Positions 22,466 to 34,064 of a DNA stretch of 64,000 nucleotides are shown here, in pieces. Source of the stretch: Notamacropus eugenii (taxonomy: Eukaryota > Chordata > Mammalia > Diprotodontia > Macropodidae); assembly GCF_028372415.1 (NCBI RefSeq), contig NC_092872.1, positions 10,608,001 through 10,672,000 of the forward strand, read 5' to 3'. Numbering within the stretch: the stretch's first letter is position 1; each line of letters starts with the position of its first letter. Below the pieces are notes generated by a model. That model had not been told where the DNA came from. It saw only the letters and a program-made list of their open reading frames with translations, and ran no database searches. Both the position numbers and the translations under genes were made by a program.

Positions 22466-24535
22466 AGCCACTTCTGGATATGTAGCCAACAGTAAAAGCC
22501 CTTGTCATAGATCAACATAGGATGTCCTCTCCAGAAGTAGGTCTTTAGAGTACTCAGTGAGAGTGTCCTCATCTTAGATGATTTAGCAATGCACCTATGC
22601 CACATTATACTTTTCCCTCCTAGTTTCCATCTCTAGTAAACAGGCAGGGATATATTTTGACACAGTTCTCATGTCCCAACTCAGAACAATCCCAGGGATC
22701 TCTGAAGAGAAAAAAACAATGCCCTTTCACTTGCTTCCTTAATACCCATACAGGAGTCTCAACACTCGGCATTGCACCATCATACATTACAATTATGTAA
22801 TTTTGCACCTGTTGTGTCTCACCAGGAGAAGGTAAGTTTCATGAGGGAAAGAACTGTTTTGTTTTTGTCTGTGTGGAGCTGGAGCTACACATATCATGCA
22901 GGGGGTCTCTCAGATAAGTTTACCCAAGGTTCAAGTTACTCTAAATGTCAGTAGTCAGTTAAAGCTTTAGTTTTGAAGCTCTAATCAATGGTTCTCTTGG
23001 CATTTAGTGGTCACTTAATAAATGCTTGTTCGTTTTCCCCTTTACTAGTCAGAGAGGGGTATAGTTCAAAGAAAAAGTACTTAATAACATCGCAATAGCA
23101 ATAGCAGAGGAAGGAAAACAGCAACAAAGCATTTCCCCTCCAAACCTGGAGAATGCTATCCCACAAATACATGACCTTGTCATTAATGGGATGAACAGAC
23201 CTTTTGGGGAAGGTATCCAATGCAGCAGAGCTCTGGATGTTTTCTATTGATCTTTCTATACAGTATCTGTGAGGCCTGTTCCTTCTGGTCTGGGGTGGCA
23301 CACTATCTCCTCCAGCTATGTAGAGTTTCTGTTGGGTATATGGGTATGACATGTCTCAACCTGGCGTTGGTGCTCTCACACCTCTGATATCCAGTATTGC
23401 TCAGTCCTAGGGGTACAACTGGCCTCCATCAGCATAAGCTTGGGGAGTTCCTCTGCTTTCAGCATCAGCTGGAATCCTGTCCTGGATGCTGCCTCTTCCT
23501 CATAGGACGACTGGCCTCTGTCATTGTTCCCTTAGCTTGAATCCCAAAGGCTACTGGTCTGGTGGAGAAACACGAGCTTTAACAAAAATAGTCATTGCAC
23601 TAGGGAAGACACACACATACACACACACACACACACACTCACACACACTCACACACATACACACACACACAAACTCAAACCCTCCAATGACTTTCTCCCA
23701 TAATGAAGTCTGTTTTCCTGAGCCTTGATTGAAATATGTCTCTCTTCTCCAGAAGGAAATTTCTTACCCCAGGCTGTGCACACTCTTTGGAATGCAGAAA
23801 AAGAATTACTCTCACGAACTAATGACCAGTTTTAAATTTATCTTTTCATTTGTATTTCCTGGAGGCTTTACCCTGACTTAAGTTTAGAGTAGTCTAGACT
23901 TGTGTCACTCTAAACTCTAGCCTTTCCCTGCCTTGTGTGTTCAAGTGAGGAGACAAGGACCAAATCCTCAGTGGGGAGAGAAGCTTCTGTCCTTTATCCC
24001 CCACTAAAGAGGTGGTTAATACTACTGGAAAGCACATGGTCCTGCCGTCATTTTTTTCTGTCATTGTTTTATCTAATCTTCTTGCTTTTAAGTGAAGGAG
24101 ATTGGAGATGATTATTACCATGTAGGCTTTGAAAGGTCAGGAGAGGGAGCCATCAGAAGTTTAGGAGTGAGAGAAGTGAAAAAAGAGAAGTCCTAATTGA
24201 CTTACCTCGTCCATTCAAGCAGTAGTAGAAATGCAAGATTCTTCGTTGACTATAGACCATGTTGAATTTGGAAGTGAATTTGGTAGGGAGAATGTTTTGA
24301 AGGAACTATGTTAAGCTGAGCCCATTCTCCTCCCAGGGACTGAGATGGTGTCAGGGACAGTGTGTCTCCTGTGTTGGCAGTAGGGGAGAAGCTTTGCACT
24401 TCTGTTCTTTCTATATTTAGGAAGTAAATGTCTCTGTAAAAACTTCCAAAACAAAACAAATTTTTTTTTTAAAAACCAAGGCTCCCAGAGAGCATCCATT
24501 TTTAAAAATTGCCTTATTTTTAACTTATATGCAGA
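22464..24535. other. Mostly unique stretch
   Basis: Contains an L2-tail-like piece at about 22990-23035 ('GTGGTCACTTAATAAATGCTTG') and a CA microsatellite (23609-23671). Otherwise no gene or repeat was recognised. Minus-strand frames of 113 codons or fewer match nothing known to me. Confidence 0.4.
23609..23671 (+). repeat. (CA)n microsatellite, interrupted
   Basis: Alternating ACACAC with TAC and TCAC interruptions over about 63 bp. Confidence 0.95.
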
Positions 24536-24539
24536 ATAC

Positions 24540-25265
24540 ATCAAGTGAAATGCCGGGCTGGATGAATTAGAAACCGAAGTGAAAGTTGCTCAGAATCTCA
24601 GATAATGCAGATGTTACTATTCTGATGGCAGAAAGTGAATAGGAATTTAAAAACTTCTTGATGAGGGTGAGAGAGGAGACAGCAAAAGCTGGCTTGAAGC
24701 TTAATATAAAAAAAAAGCAGCTTAAGATCTTGGCAACTGGTCCCATCACTTCCTGGCAAATAGAGGAAGAAGAAATAGAGGCAGGGTCAGATTTTATATT
24801 CTTGGGCTCAAAGATCACTGCAGACGGTGACTGAAATCATGAAATTAAAAAATGTTTGCTTTTCAGAAGGAAAACTATTGCAGTTTTCTGGACAACGTAC
24901 TGGACAGTATACTAAAAAGCAGAGACATCACCTTGCCAACAAAGGTCTGTATATATGGCTTTTCCCATAGCAACGTATGGCTTTATAAGGAAAGCTGAGT
25001 GGAACAGATAGATGCTTTCAAATTGTGGTTTGAAAGTCGCCTTGGACAATAAGGAGATCCAATCAGTCAACACTTAAAGAAATTAATTCAGACTGTTCAC
25101 TGGAAGGTCAAATACTGAAGTTGAAGCTTACATACCTTGGCCACATAGTGAAAAGATGCAGCTTATTGGAAAAGACTCTGATGTTGAGAAACATTGAAGG
25201 CAAAAGAAAAAGGGGATGACAGGATGAGATGGATGGATAATGTCATAGAAACAATCACCATCCAT
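24540..25265 (+). mobile_element. BovB/RTE-type LINE fragment (RT end to C-terminus)
   Basis: The plus strand encodes decayed RTE reverse-transcriptase motifs with stops: 'MAESE.EFKNFLMRV' (the stretch after the catalytic YADD), 'AKAGLKLNIKKK' and 'FLGSKITAD', then C-terminal pieces matching 'LKLKLTYLGHIVKR' and 'KTLMLRNIEGKRKRG'. The element is 5'-truncated, frameshifted and non-functional. A longer copy lies at 50090-52505. Confidence 0.85.
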
Positions 25266-25442
25266 TTTAGAGGCTGATCTAAGGGTCTCCAGGTCCTTCA
25301 CTTTTCAATTCCCAAATGACTTTGGTTTCTCATGCAAATGAGTGAGAAGAGTAAAAGTTTCCTGAACAGATAAAATGAGTCCAAGAGGCAAATTCATTGT
25401 CTTCCCCTTGTCTTTATTTATGGCTGGCAACAAGTATACTTT

Positions 25443-25445
<3 letters not shown>

Positions 25446-25483
<38 letters not shown>
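25446..25483 (+). repeat. (GT)n microsatellite
   Basis: Uninterrupted GT dinucleotide tract of about 38 bp. Confidence 0.97.
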
Positions 25484-25484
<1 letters not shown>

Positions 25485-25606
25485 CTGGCAACAACCTGCT
25501 TGCTACATTTATATTTCTATCATGTTACATAAGGCTCTACTCACAACAGATGTTTAATACCTATTTGCTGAGTTAGGTTGAAAGGGGGGAGGGTGGGAGA
25601 GAAATG

Positions 25607-25674
<68 letters not shown>

Positions 25675-25990
25675 CAGACAGAGAGAGAGAGAAAGGGAGA
25701 TAGAGAGAGAGATAGGGAGATAGATAGGGAGAGAGAGATATGGATAAAGAAAGATATAGATAGATTATAGAGAGTAGATAATAAATAATAGAAGATAGAA
25801 ATGATAGAAGATACATAGAAGATAGAGGGTAGACTATAGATAATGGAAGATATATGATAGTAGATGATAGAAGATAGATCATGGATCATAGATAGTAGAT
25901 GACAGAAGACAGAGATTATAGATTGATGATAGATGATAGTAGATGACAAATGGAACCTAGAGAGATGATAGATAGACGATTTATAGATAG
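25607..25990 (+). repeat. (GATA)n tetranucleotide array and derived sequence
   Basis: About 16 pure GATA units (25607-25673) grade into GACA/GAGA, then into diverged GATAGAAGATA-type sequence to about 25990. Confidence 0.95.
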
Positions 25991-26470
25991 ATAGAAATCA
26001 CCTCCATAACTCAGTTGTAGCTTTTCGATAATGAGACACATCCCTTTTCATCTCAACATCTCCTTTAGCACTAAATCTAGACAGTGTAGCTTCCTATAAC
26101 TTGATATTATCACATATGACAAGTGATTAATGGAATATTTTTGTTTAACTTCCTCTTTAACTTGAGGACAATGCTTAGTTCTATTTAGATAAGATCACAG
26201 TGATTATTTAAGGCTAGGTTGAACCATAGTGGGCTTAAATTGTCTCCTTGAAAAGTGTCATTTTGTATCAACTGTTCTTAATGTTACTGTCTTGGTGATG
26301 CATCTTAAGGGGGAAACAAGTTCCCATTTGGATTTCAAAAACTCTAATGTTCTTACTATACCTGGATCTCTTTGTATATTTATAGTACATGATGTAGCCT
26401 TAAGTATGGAAATGAGTCAAAGGCTTTGTAATAATCAATAAAAGCATTGTACATATTATGGCAGTTTGTC
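25991..26470. other. Unique non-coding stretch
   Basis: AT-rich, no recognised repeat or gene. Confidence 0.4.
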
Positions 26471-26544
26471 CAGTCATTACTGAATCCATAAGTCATCCTT
26501 TACACCCCAAGACATTTGGGCACAACCTCTTTCCTCCACAGCTA

Positions 26545-26735
26545 ATATAAGGATATATGGATATATACATATATCCATATCCATATACACATGTATATGT
26601 GTATATATGAACATATAGGTAGGTATATGCATGTGTGTATGTATACAAATATATATACATATGCATGTATATATCAATACATATCACTTATAAAATATAT
26701 GTGTGTATGTGTATATACATATAGATAATTTTCTT
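26545..26735. repeat. TA/TG-rich low-complexity tract
   Basis: Interrupted ATATAC/TATGTG/TATACA motifs that read as Tyr/Ile/His-rich spurious frames on both strands. Confidence 0.85.
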
Positions 26736-27165
26736 ATAAATGCTTACAATTTTGGGGGGGTAGTGGGAGCAAGCTATGAATCTTGGTATAGAATACATCA
26801 AGAAATAATTGACCTCCATTTGGATGGTTTGTTGGTATTTTCATCTCTTAGTAGTAGATATGTGATGCCATTTAGTAAAGTTGGAAGCCTGAGGGAAGCT
26901 GGATGAATGTTTTACTGGTCATTTACAGTGACACAAGCTTTCCACTTGTCATTTGATCAAACTTGCAATTTCATTGTGTTGGGCTTATGACAAAAGAGAA
27001 AGCCAGAAATTTTCTCCATCCTCCTTCTTTGGGTGTTCCCTCTCTCTTCTAATGTCTTTACTTCTCATACATCTCTACCCTTGACTGATGTTGAATAGTT
27101 TATTTGTTCTTTGTGTTGTGTCACTTTAACCTTTTTAGCAAAAATTAACAAGCATGAAAAAGTTA

Positions 27166-29277
27166 CAGGGGGTGGAACCAAGATGGTGGAGTAGAAGCAC
27201 CAACCTGCTTGAGCTCTCCCCCCAAAGCCCTCAAAATACCAGAAAAAATGACTCTAAACGAATTCTAGAGCAGCAAAAGTCACAAAATGACAGTGTGAAA
27301 CAGATTTCCAGCCCAACACAGCCTGGAAGGCCAACAGGAAGGGTCTATTGCACCAGGCTTGGAGCAGAGTCCAGCATGGGTCATACTGGCATGGACAGGA
27401 CTGGAACAAGCTTCAGGGTATGGAATTATGGGCAGCTACTGCCATTTCCAAATTTCTCAACACACAAATGCCAAAGACAGCGTCAAAGGTCAGTGAGAAA
27501 GTTCTTTCACCTGGGTGAGAGGGGAGTGTGGCAGAGCCCCAGCATCAGCCCTAGGAGCTCTCTGCCTACTGACCATAGGGGAATCAAGCTCAGTGTCTCA
27601 GTCCTGAGTGGTGGTCCTGGGGTGAGGAGGAGCACTGGCGTGGTGGAGTTGGTGACAACTGTGAAGAGAGAATCCTACTCGCAGTTCCAGGTCAGAAAAG
27701 AGTGCTTTTGGTTGCTCACAGACCAGAAGACATGCCAGGAGAAGAGTAAACACCTCTCACTTGATTATGCCACCTTGGAGGAATTGAGAACTTACAGGTC
27801 CCCAGAGATATCTTGAAGAAGAGCTACATAAAACCTCTGAAGCCTGGGGTGGTATACCCTACACTTCACAAAGGACTCAAAAGTCAAGCAATTGACTGGG
27901 AAAATGCCCCCAAGGGGGTAAAAATATAAGACTATAGAAGGTTACTTTCTTGGTGAAAAGGTATTTTCTTCCATCCTTTCAGATGAGGAAGAACAAAGCA
28001 TATAATCAGAAGAAGACCAAATCATGCAAATGGAGGAAGACAGCAAGGTCAAAGATCCTATATCCAAAGCCTCAAAAAAATATGCAATGTTCTCAGGTCA
28101 TAGAAGAGCTCAAAAAGGATTTTGAAAATCAAGTAAGAAAGGTGAAGGAAAAATTGGGAAGAGAAATGAGAGTGATGCAAGAAAGTCATGAAAAACAACT
28201 CAACAGTTTGTTAAAGGAGACCCAAAAAAATGTTGAAGAAAAAATGCCTTTAAAAATAGACTAGCCCAAATGGCAAAGGAGGTCCAAAAAGCCAGTGAGG
28301 AGAAGAATACCTTAAAAAGAAGAACTGGCCAAATGGAAAAGGAAGTACAAAGGCTCGCTGAATAAAGTAGTTCTTTAAAAATTAGAATGGAGAAGATGGA
28401 AGCTAATAACTATGAGAAAACAAGATATTATAAAACAAAACCAAAAAAATGAAAAAATAGAAGACAATGTGAAATATCTCAATGAAAAAGCAACTGACCT
28501 GGAAAATAGATCCAAGAGAGATAATTTAAAAATTATTGGTCTACCTGAAAATGACAATGAAAAAAAGAGTCTCACCATCATCTTTCAAGAAATTATCAAG
28601 GAAAACTGCCCTGATATACTAGACCCAGAGGCTAAAATAAAAATGTAAAGAATTCACCAATCACTTCATAAAAGAGACTCCAAAAAGAAAATTCCTAGGA
28701 TTATTGTAGCCAAATTCCAGAGCTCCCAGGTGAAGGAGAAAATATTACAAGCAGCCAGAAAGAAACAATTCAAGTATTGTGGAAATACAATCAGGATAAC
28801 ACAGTATGTAGCAGCTTCTACTCTATGGGATTGAAGGGCTTGGAATATGATATTCCAGAGATCACAAGGAGATAGGATTAAAACCAAGAATCACCTACCC
28901 AGTGAAACTGGGTATAATACTTCAGGGGAAAAATAGAATTTCAATGAAATAGAGGACTTCCAAGCATTCTTGTTGAAAAGACCAGAGCTGAATAGAAAAT
29001 TTGACTTTCAAATACAAGAATCAAGAGAAACATAAAAAGGTAAACAAGAAAGAGAAGCCATAAGGGACTTATTAAAGTTGAACTGTTTACATTCCTACTT
29101 GAAAAGATGCTATTTGTAATTCATGAGACCTTTTTCAATATTCAGGTAGTTAGAGGAAAAAAAATATATATGTAGGTGTATATGGGCATGTATGTATATA
29201 TATGTATGTTATATATATGTAGGTATGTATATGTACATGGGTGTGTATAAACATACATGCATACATATATACATATA

Positions 29278-29375
<98 letters not shown>

Positions 29376-30160
29376 ACAGGGTGAGCTGAATATGAAAGGA
29401 GAATACCTAAAAAAATTAAATTTACTCTTGAGTGGAATGTACTAGGAGTAAGAGAAAGGGAGAGGTAGAATGTATCAAATCATCTCACATAAAAGAGGCA
29501 AGAAAGAGCCTTACTCTCATGGGATTTGGCTTAAGGAGGTAATAACACACCCTCAATTGGATATGGAAATCTGTTTTATCCTTCAGGAAGGCAGGGGAGA
29601 AGGGGATAGGAGAAGGAAAATAATAGAAGGGACAGCAAATTGGGGAAAGGGACAATCAGAAGCAAACACTTGTGGGAGGACAGGTCAAGGAAGAGAATGG
29701 AATAAATGAAGGGCAGGATAGGACAGAGGGAAATGTGATTAGTCTTCCACAACATAACTATTACGGAAGTGCTTTGCATGGCTATATGTCTATGACCTAT
29801 ATTGAATTGCTTGTTTCCTCAATAAGGGTGGGTGGGAAGGGAGGAAGGGAGAGAATATGGAACTAAAGGCTTCAATAATGAATGTTAAAAATTATTTTTG
29901 CATGCAACTCGGAAATAAGATGTACAGGCAATGGGGTATAGAAATCTATTTTGCCTTACGGGAAAATAGAGGGGAAGGGGGAAGGAAGAAGGGGGGGGGG
30001 GTAATAGAAGGGACGACAGACTAGAAGAAGAGGTGGATGGAATGCATGCTGTCCTGGAGTGGGGGTGAAGAGAGATGGGGAGAAAATTTTGAATTCAAAT
30101 TCCTGTGGAAGTGAACATTGAAATTTGAAAAATAAATAAATATATTTTAAAAAATTAAAA
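27166..30160 (+). mobile_element. HAL1 half-LINE, plus strand, decayed
   Basis: It begins 'GGGGGTGGAACCAAGATGG' and ends in an A/T-rich tail. The 5' UTR is followed by ORF1 remnants from about 27905 to 29033, with coiled-coil words such as 'EELKKDFENQVRK' and 'LGREMRVMQESHEKQ'. In-frame stops include a TAA six codons after the first ATG equivalent and a TAG at 28261. A 3' UTR follows, interrupted by TA/GA microsatellites. There is no ORF2. Possible 15-bp duplicates, AAAATTAACAAGCAT upstream and AAAATTAAAAAGCAT downstream, are not perfectly adjacent to the 5' end. Confidence 0.85.
29160..29375 (+). repeat. (TA)n and (GA)n microsatellite inside HAL1
   Basis: TATG-rich sequence (29160-29283), about 24 TA units (29284-29332), then about 20 GA units (29333-29374). 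It expanded within the HAL1 3' UTR; the HAL1 copy at 45363 has only a short CA tract at the equivalent place (47245-47285). Confidence 0.95.
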
Positions 30161-30164
30161 AGCA

Positions 30165-31035
30165 TTCATTTTTTTTCTCCCTCCCCCTATTCTTACCCCT
30201 CACCACTAGGAGAAAAATGTGAAACAAAACCATTATAACAAAAATACATAGTCAAACAAAACAAATCTCTGCATTGGCCATGTCTGAAGAAATACATACG
30301 CCTCATTTTACACTCTGATTCTATCATCTTTCAGGAGGTGAGTGACCTGTTTCATCTTCATTCTTTTGGACTTCTGATTTATCATTATGTTCATCAGGGT
30401 TCTAAAGTCTTTCAAAGTTGTTTTTCTCTAGAATGTTATCATTATATAAACTATCCTAGTTCCACTCATGTCACTCTCCATCAATTCATAAAGGTCTGCC
30501 CAATTTCCTCTGGAATTGTCCTTTTCATAATTTTTTATGGCACCATAATATTCCTTTACATTCATAATTTGTTTAGCCATTCCCCAATAAGACATCTCCT
30601 CAATTTATACTTTTTTCTACCACAAAAAGATCTGTTATAAATACTTTTTGTATGAATAGTTCCTTTTCTTCTTTCATTGGGGCATAGGGGGTATAGTTGG
30701 GTGAGAGGACACACCCAGTTTGGTAACTTTCTTGGCATAGTTCCAAATAGCTTCCTAGAGTGGATAGATGAACTCACAGGTCCACCAGTAGCAGTTCACT
30801 TTCGTACCTGTTTTCCCACAGTCTCTCCAACATTTGCCATTTTCATCTTTTGTCATCTTTGACAATATGATGAGTAAGAGGTAGAACCTCAAAGTTGTTG
30901 TAATTTGTTTTTCTCAAATTATTAGTGATTTAGAGCATTTTATATGATTATTTAATTATTGTTTAATATATTATTTTGATATTTAAAATTTTAGTGACTC
31001 TCACACAGGTAGATAAAAAAGTGGTTTCTGTAATT
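30165..31035 (-). mobile_element. L1 3' end, minus strand
   Basis: From the poly(T) at 30168 the sequence is the reverse of a marsupial-type L1 3' region: 'GGCACCATAATATTCC', 'GTTTAGCCATTCCCCAATAAG', 'ACCACAAAAAGATCTGTTATAAATA', 'GGCATAGTTCCAAATAGC', 'AGTGATTTAGAGCATTTT'. It is 5'-truncated and partly overlaps in content the plus-strand L1 end at 40015-40600. Confidence 0.8.
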
Positions 31036-31159
31036 GAATATCACTATTAGGATGTAAATTCATCCTCTGCAAGTATCTTTGATACAGATGATGGGACATC
31101 GGGATGTGCATTTCAACCTGTTCTCATGTGATTTTGATCTGCTGTGCTGGGTCTCTATA

Positions 31160-31205
31160 TTTTAATAATGATGATGATGATGAAGAGGAGGAGGAGAAGG
31201 AAGAG
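31160..31205 (+). repeat. (GAT)n/(GAG)n purine-rich tract
   Basis: ATGATGATGATGATGAAGAGGAGGAGGAGAAGG. Confidence 0.9.
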
Positions 31206-31667
31206 AATGCTTAGTTCTCCTGACTCTTTACTGATTTCCCAGAAGGAGGGGCTATCAGTGGGCTTGATTAGTCTAGAGGAGGGGTTATATCCTGAGCCTG
31301 TACTCCAAGACAGTATAACTGATCAATCCCACCAGCCCCTTCCTGACTAAATCTCAAATAGAGAAACAAATACTTTCCACAGCCTGCTTGCCGCACTCTT
31401 GAACTTGGACAAATAAGAAAGAATTTCATCTTTTTCCCTCTCTCTGCTGTAAAGGAACAGTGAAAGCTACCTCATGGGATGAAAAGCTCCTAGAGCCTTT
31501 CCCTACAAAGGTTAGAGTTTGGGTGTCAGCAAGGGAAGCTCCTCTGGTTAGCCTAATGGTTGGTGACAACGAACTCACAGGTTTGATCATGACACCAAAG
31601 AGCTGACTTCTCAGAGAGTGAGAAGGATCCTCTTAGCACTAACCAAAATGAATCTGATTTCTAATTA

Positions 31668-32130
31668 TAGACGAGCCCTAATCTCGATCAGAGACTGACT
31701 CCTCGGTCTGGCCACAGTTTAGGTTGGGACTCTAACTCCGGAATCAGTACACTTGGGTTCAAATCCCACTCTGCTTTTTGCTACCTGCTGTGTGAGCTGG
31801 GATTACTTTATCTCTCTGGGACTCCATTTCCCTAGCTCTAAAATTAGGGAGTTGAACTAGATGGCCCCCGAGGTCCCTTCCAATTCTTGATCATAGCTCT
31901 AATAACCTGAAATTCAGCCACTGACGTGGGCTTAACCTTTGTCTCAAACTAAGCCTTAATCATGGTCACAGAATCCTCAAATATGGTTTAGACAAAACCT
32001 ACTCATAGACTCGGTCTTAACTTTGGATACAGATTGAGCTCTACCCCCCAGTCAATAAATCAAGCCTCATCCTGTTCACAGATGGAGGGACTAACCCTGG
32101 TCAGACTGAGCCCTGACCTTACGTGTGGTT
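31668..32130 (-). repeat. Degenerate 24-bp minisatellite, inverted relative to 16806-17065
   Basis: Plus-strand units such as CCTTAATCATGGTCACAG, CTAACCCTGGTCAGACTGAG and CTTTGGATACAGATTGAG are reverse complements of the GCTCAGTCTGTGACC unit at 16.8-17.1 kb. Spacing is about 22-25 bp. A MIR (31741-31915) interrupts the array, so the array is older than that insertion. Confidence 0.7.
31741..31915 (+). repeat. MIR inserted in the minisatellite
   Basis: 'GTACACTTGGGTTCAAATCCCACTCTGC...CATTTCCCTAGCTCTAAAATTAGGG...CCTTCCAATTC'. Confidence 0.75.
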
Positions 32131-32394
32131 CTGTGTCTCCTCCTTCTTTCTCCTACATATGGTTCTATCCAATGTTATATTGAGTTCAGGGTGGGGACCA
32201 AGTGACTAAACTCATCTTTCACACAGAGAGGAAGGGAAGGGCCAGACTCAGGGTTGGGGTGGGTAGGGGGTGGGCAGAGGTGGGAAAATCTCCCCTATGT
32301 CAGGCTGTCTGTGCAGATGAAGTGGATTAATTCTTGGCCTGGTGCGGCTGCCTTTTTCTGTTTTGAATACTTCCTTCCTTTCTTACTCATTTTT

Positions 32395-32766
32395 GCTCCC
32401 TCTGTCTCCCTCTATTCTTCTTCCATGTCTCTGTCTCTTCCTCCCATTCTATCTCTGTTTCTCTCACATACATTCCTGTACTTCTCTCCCTTTCTTCCTA
32501 TATCCCTCTTCTGTCTCTGTCTCTCTATCATGTCCCTCATGCACTCTCTCCTTTCTTTCCTTCTCCATCCCGTCTTTGTCTCTCTCCCTTCCTCCCTACA
32601 TTCCTCCTCTGGCTCTTCTCCCTGCTTTGTCCTATCTGATTTTCTCACACGTCTCCTGTTCCCACCCCATCCTTCCTTTGGTCTCTGTCTCTCTCTGTCG
32701 CTGCCACACATGCACACTCTCTTTTCCTCTCTCCTTTCTGATTCTTCCTCCCATGTCTTTCTCACA

Positions 32767-32815
<49 letters not shown>
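32395..32815 (+). repeat. CT-rich tract ending in (CA)n
   Basis: A long pyrimidine-rich stretch with TCTCTGTCTC motifs, then (CA)n at 32768-32814. Long open frames here (215 codons plus, 142 minus) are low-complexity artefacts. Confidence 0.95.
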
Positions 32816-32817
<2 letters not shown>

Positions 32818-33099
32818 ACATTTTTTCTCAATGCTCCCATTACTAGACTCTCCCTCCTAGGATTGAGAACTTGTTCTCCCTTCTGTTTTTCCTATTGCTG
32901 AAATAATGTATTTTTTCAATGTTACTTTAATTTGCTTTAATGACAAACTGACCTCATTCCGAAACGCCCACTACCATACAAAGGCGCACCTAGGTGCCCA
33001 GTCATATCCTGCTGTGCCTCAATGTCACACAGTCACATGCATAGAGACAGCCTCTTACGCTGTCCTCCAGATATTATCTAACATTCACCGTCCAACACA

Positions 33100-33212
33100 G
33101 ATCCTCAGCAATCAATCAGTCAATCAAATGCACTTATTAGGCACCTACTATGTGCTAGGGATACAGAAAACAAAGAAACAATTTCCGCTCTCCAGGAATT
33201 CACGTTCTGGTG
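33100..33212 (-). repeat. L2 3' tail, minus strand
   Basis: 'AATCAATCAGTCAATCAAATGC...TTATTAGGCACCTACTATGTGCTAGGG...CTCCAGGAATTCACGTTCTGG' is a reversed L2 ending. Confidence 0.8.
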
Positions 33213-33405
33213 AGGACAAGTACGAGACCATGTGCAAATAAATACAGAAGAAACACAAAGAGGACGTGTGCAAACTCACCTGTCACAGCTCACCTTTCTG
33301 CACACCCACGCTCACATGCACAGTGCTTCAGAAACACAGCCTGTATACATATACATACTTGTGCACATCCACAGTGTTGCAGGAACACAAATGGTCCTGT
33401 TTCAA

Positions 33406-33444
<39 letters not shown>
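33406..33444 (+). repeat. (CA)n microsatellite
   Basis: Pure CA tract of about 39 bp. Confidence 0.97.
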
Positions 33445-33449
<5 letters not shown>

Positions 33450-33654
33450 TGGTGCACAGATTTACAGAACTTTCACTCATTCACACACACTCCCACCAGG
33501 GTGCCCCCTGGGTGGGCAGAGCAGAGCGCGACAAGTCTGGGTGGGGCTGGCCACAAGGCTCCTCAGGGGCGGGGTCTTTCTCTCCCACCTGTTTAGTCTT
33601 CATGGAAACGCTGATTTTTATCCTTTCCTGTCTGGCAGCCGCAGTGGCAGCAAG

Positions 33655-33989
33655 CTCCTGCTTTGGCCCTCCCTTCCTCTCCTTCTGTCTCTCTCTCACG
33701 CTCTCTCCTTCCCACTTTCCCACTCCCATCCCCCCAACAGTTTCATTCTCTTTCCTTCCTTTTCTCCTTCTTTGCATTTCTGTCTTTCTCCTGCCCTCCA
33801 CTATTATTTTTCTTTGAATATTTCTGTCTCTTTTTCACTTAGCTTATTTCTCACATCTTTCCCCAAATTTCCCTTCTTCTATTCTTTTTCTTTCTCTTTC
33901 TTCTCTCCCTCTTTGACTTTGTGGGTGTGCACTTTTCACATTCATTCCTACTTTCTCTCGCTCTCTCTCACACACACACACACATACGC

Positions 33990-34026
<37 letters not shown>
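33655..34026 (+). repeat. CT-rich tract ending in (CA)n
   Basis: Pyrimidine-rich TCTCTTTC sequence to about 33966, then CA repeats with TACG interruptions at 33968-34026. Confidence 0.95.
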
Positions 34027-34029
<3 letters not shown>

Positions 34030-34064
34030 CTCCCTTTCACAGAGGCAGCATTTCAGACTTACTA

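Noticed and set aside
25607-25680. Possible CRISPR-like or satellite array
   Set aside because: Plain tetranucleotide microsatellite without unique spacers.
25541-25949. Tyr/Leu/Ser-rich minus-strand frames
   Set aside because: Translation of the (GATA)n array.
29150-29389. Tyr/Ile and Arg/Glu-rich frames
   Set aside because: Translation of (TA)n and (GA)n microsatellites.
32254-32901. 215-codon plus-strand frame
   Set aside because: Lies entirely in CT-rich and CA-repeat DNA; low-complexity translation.
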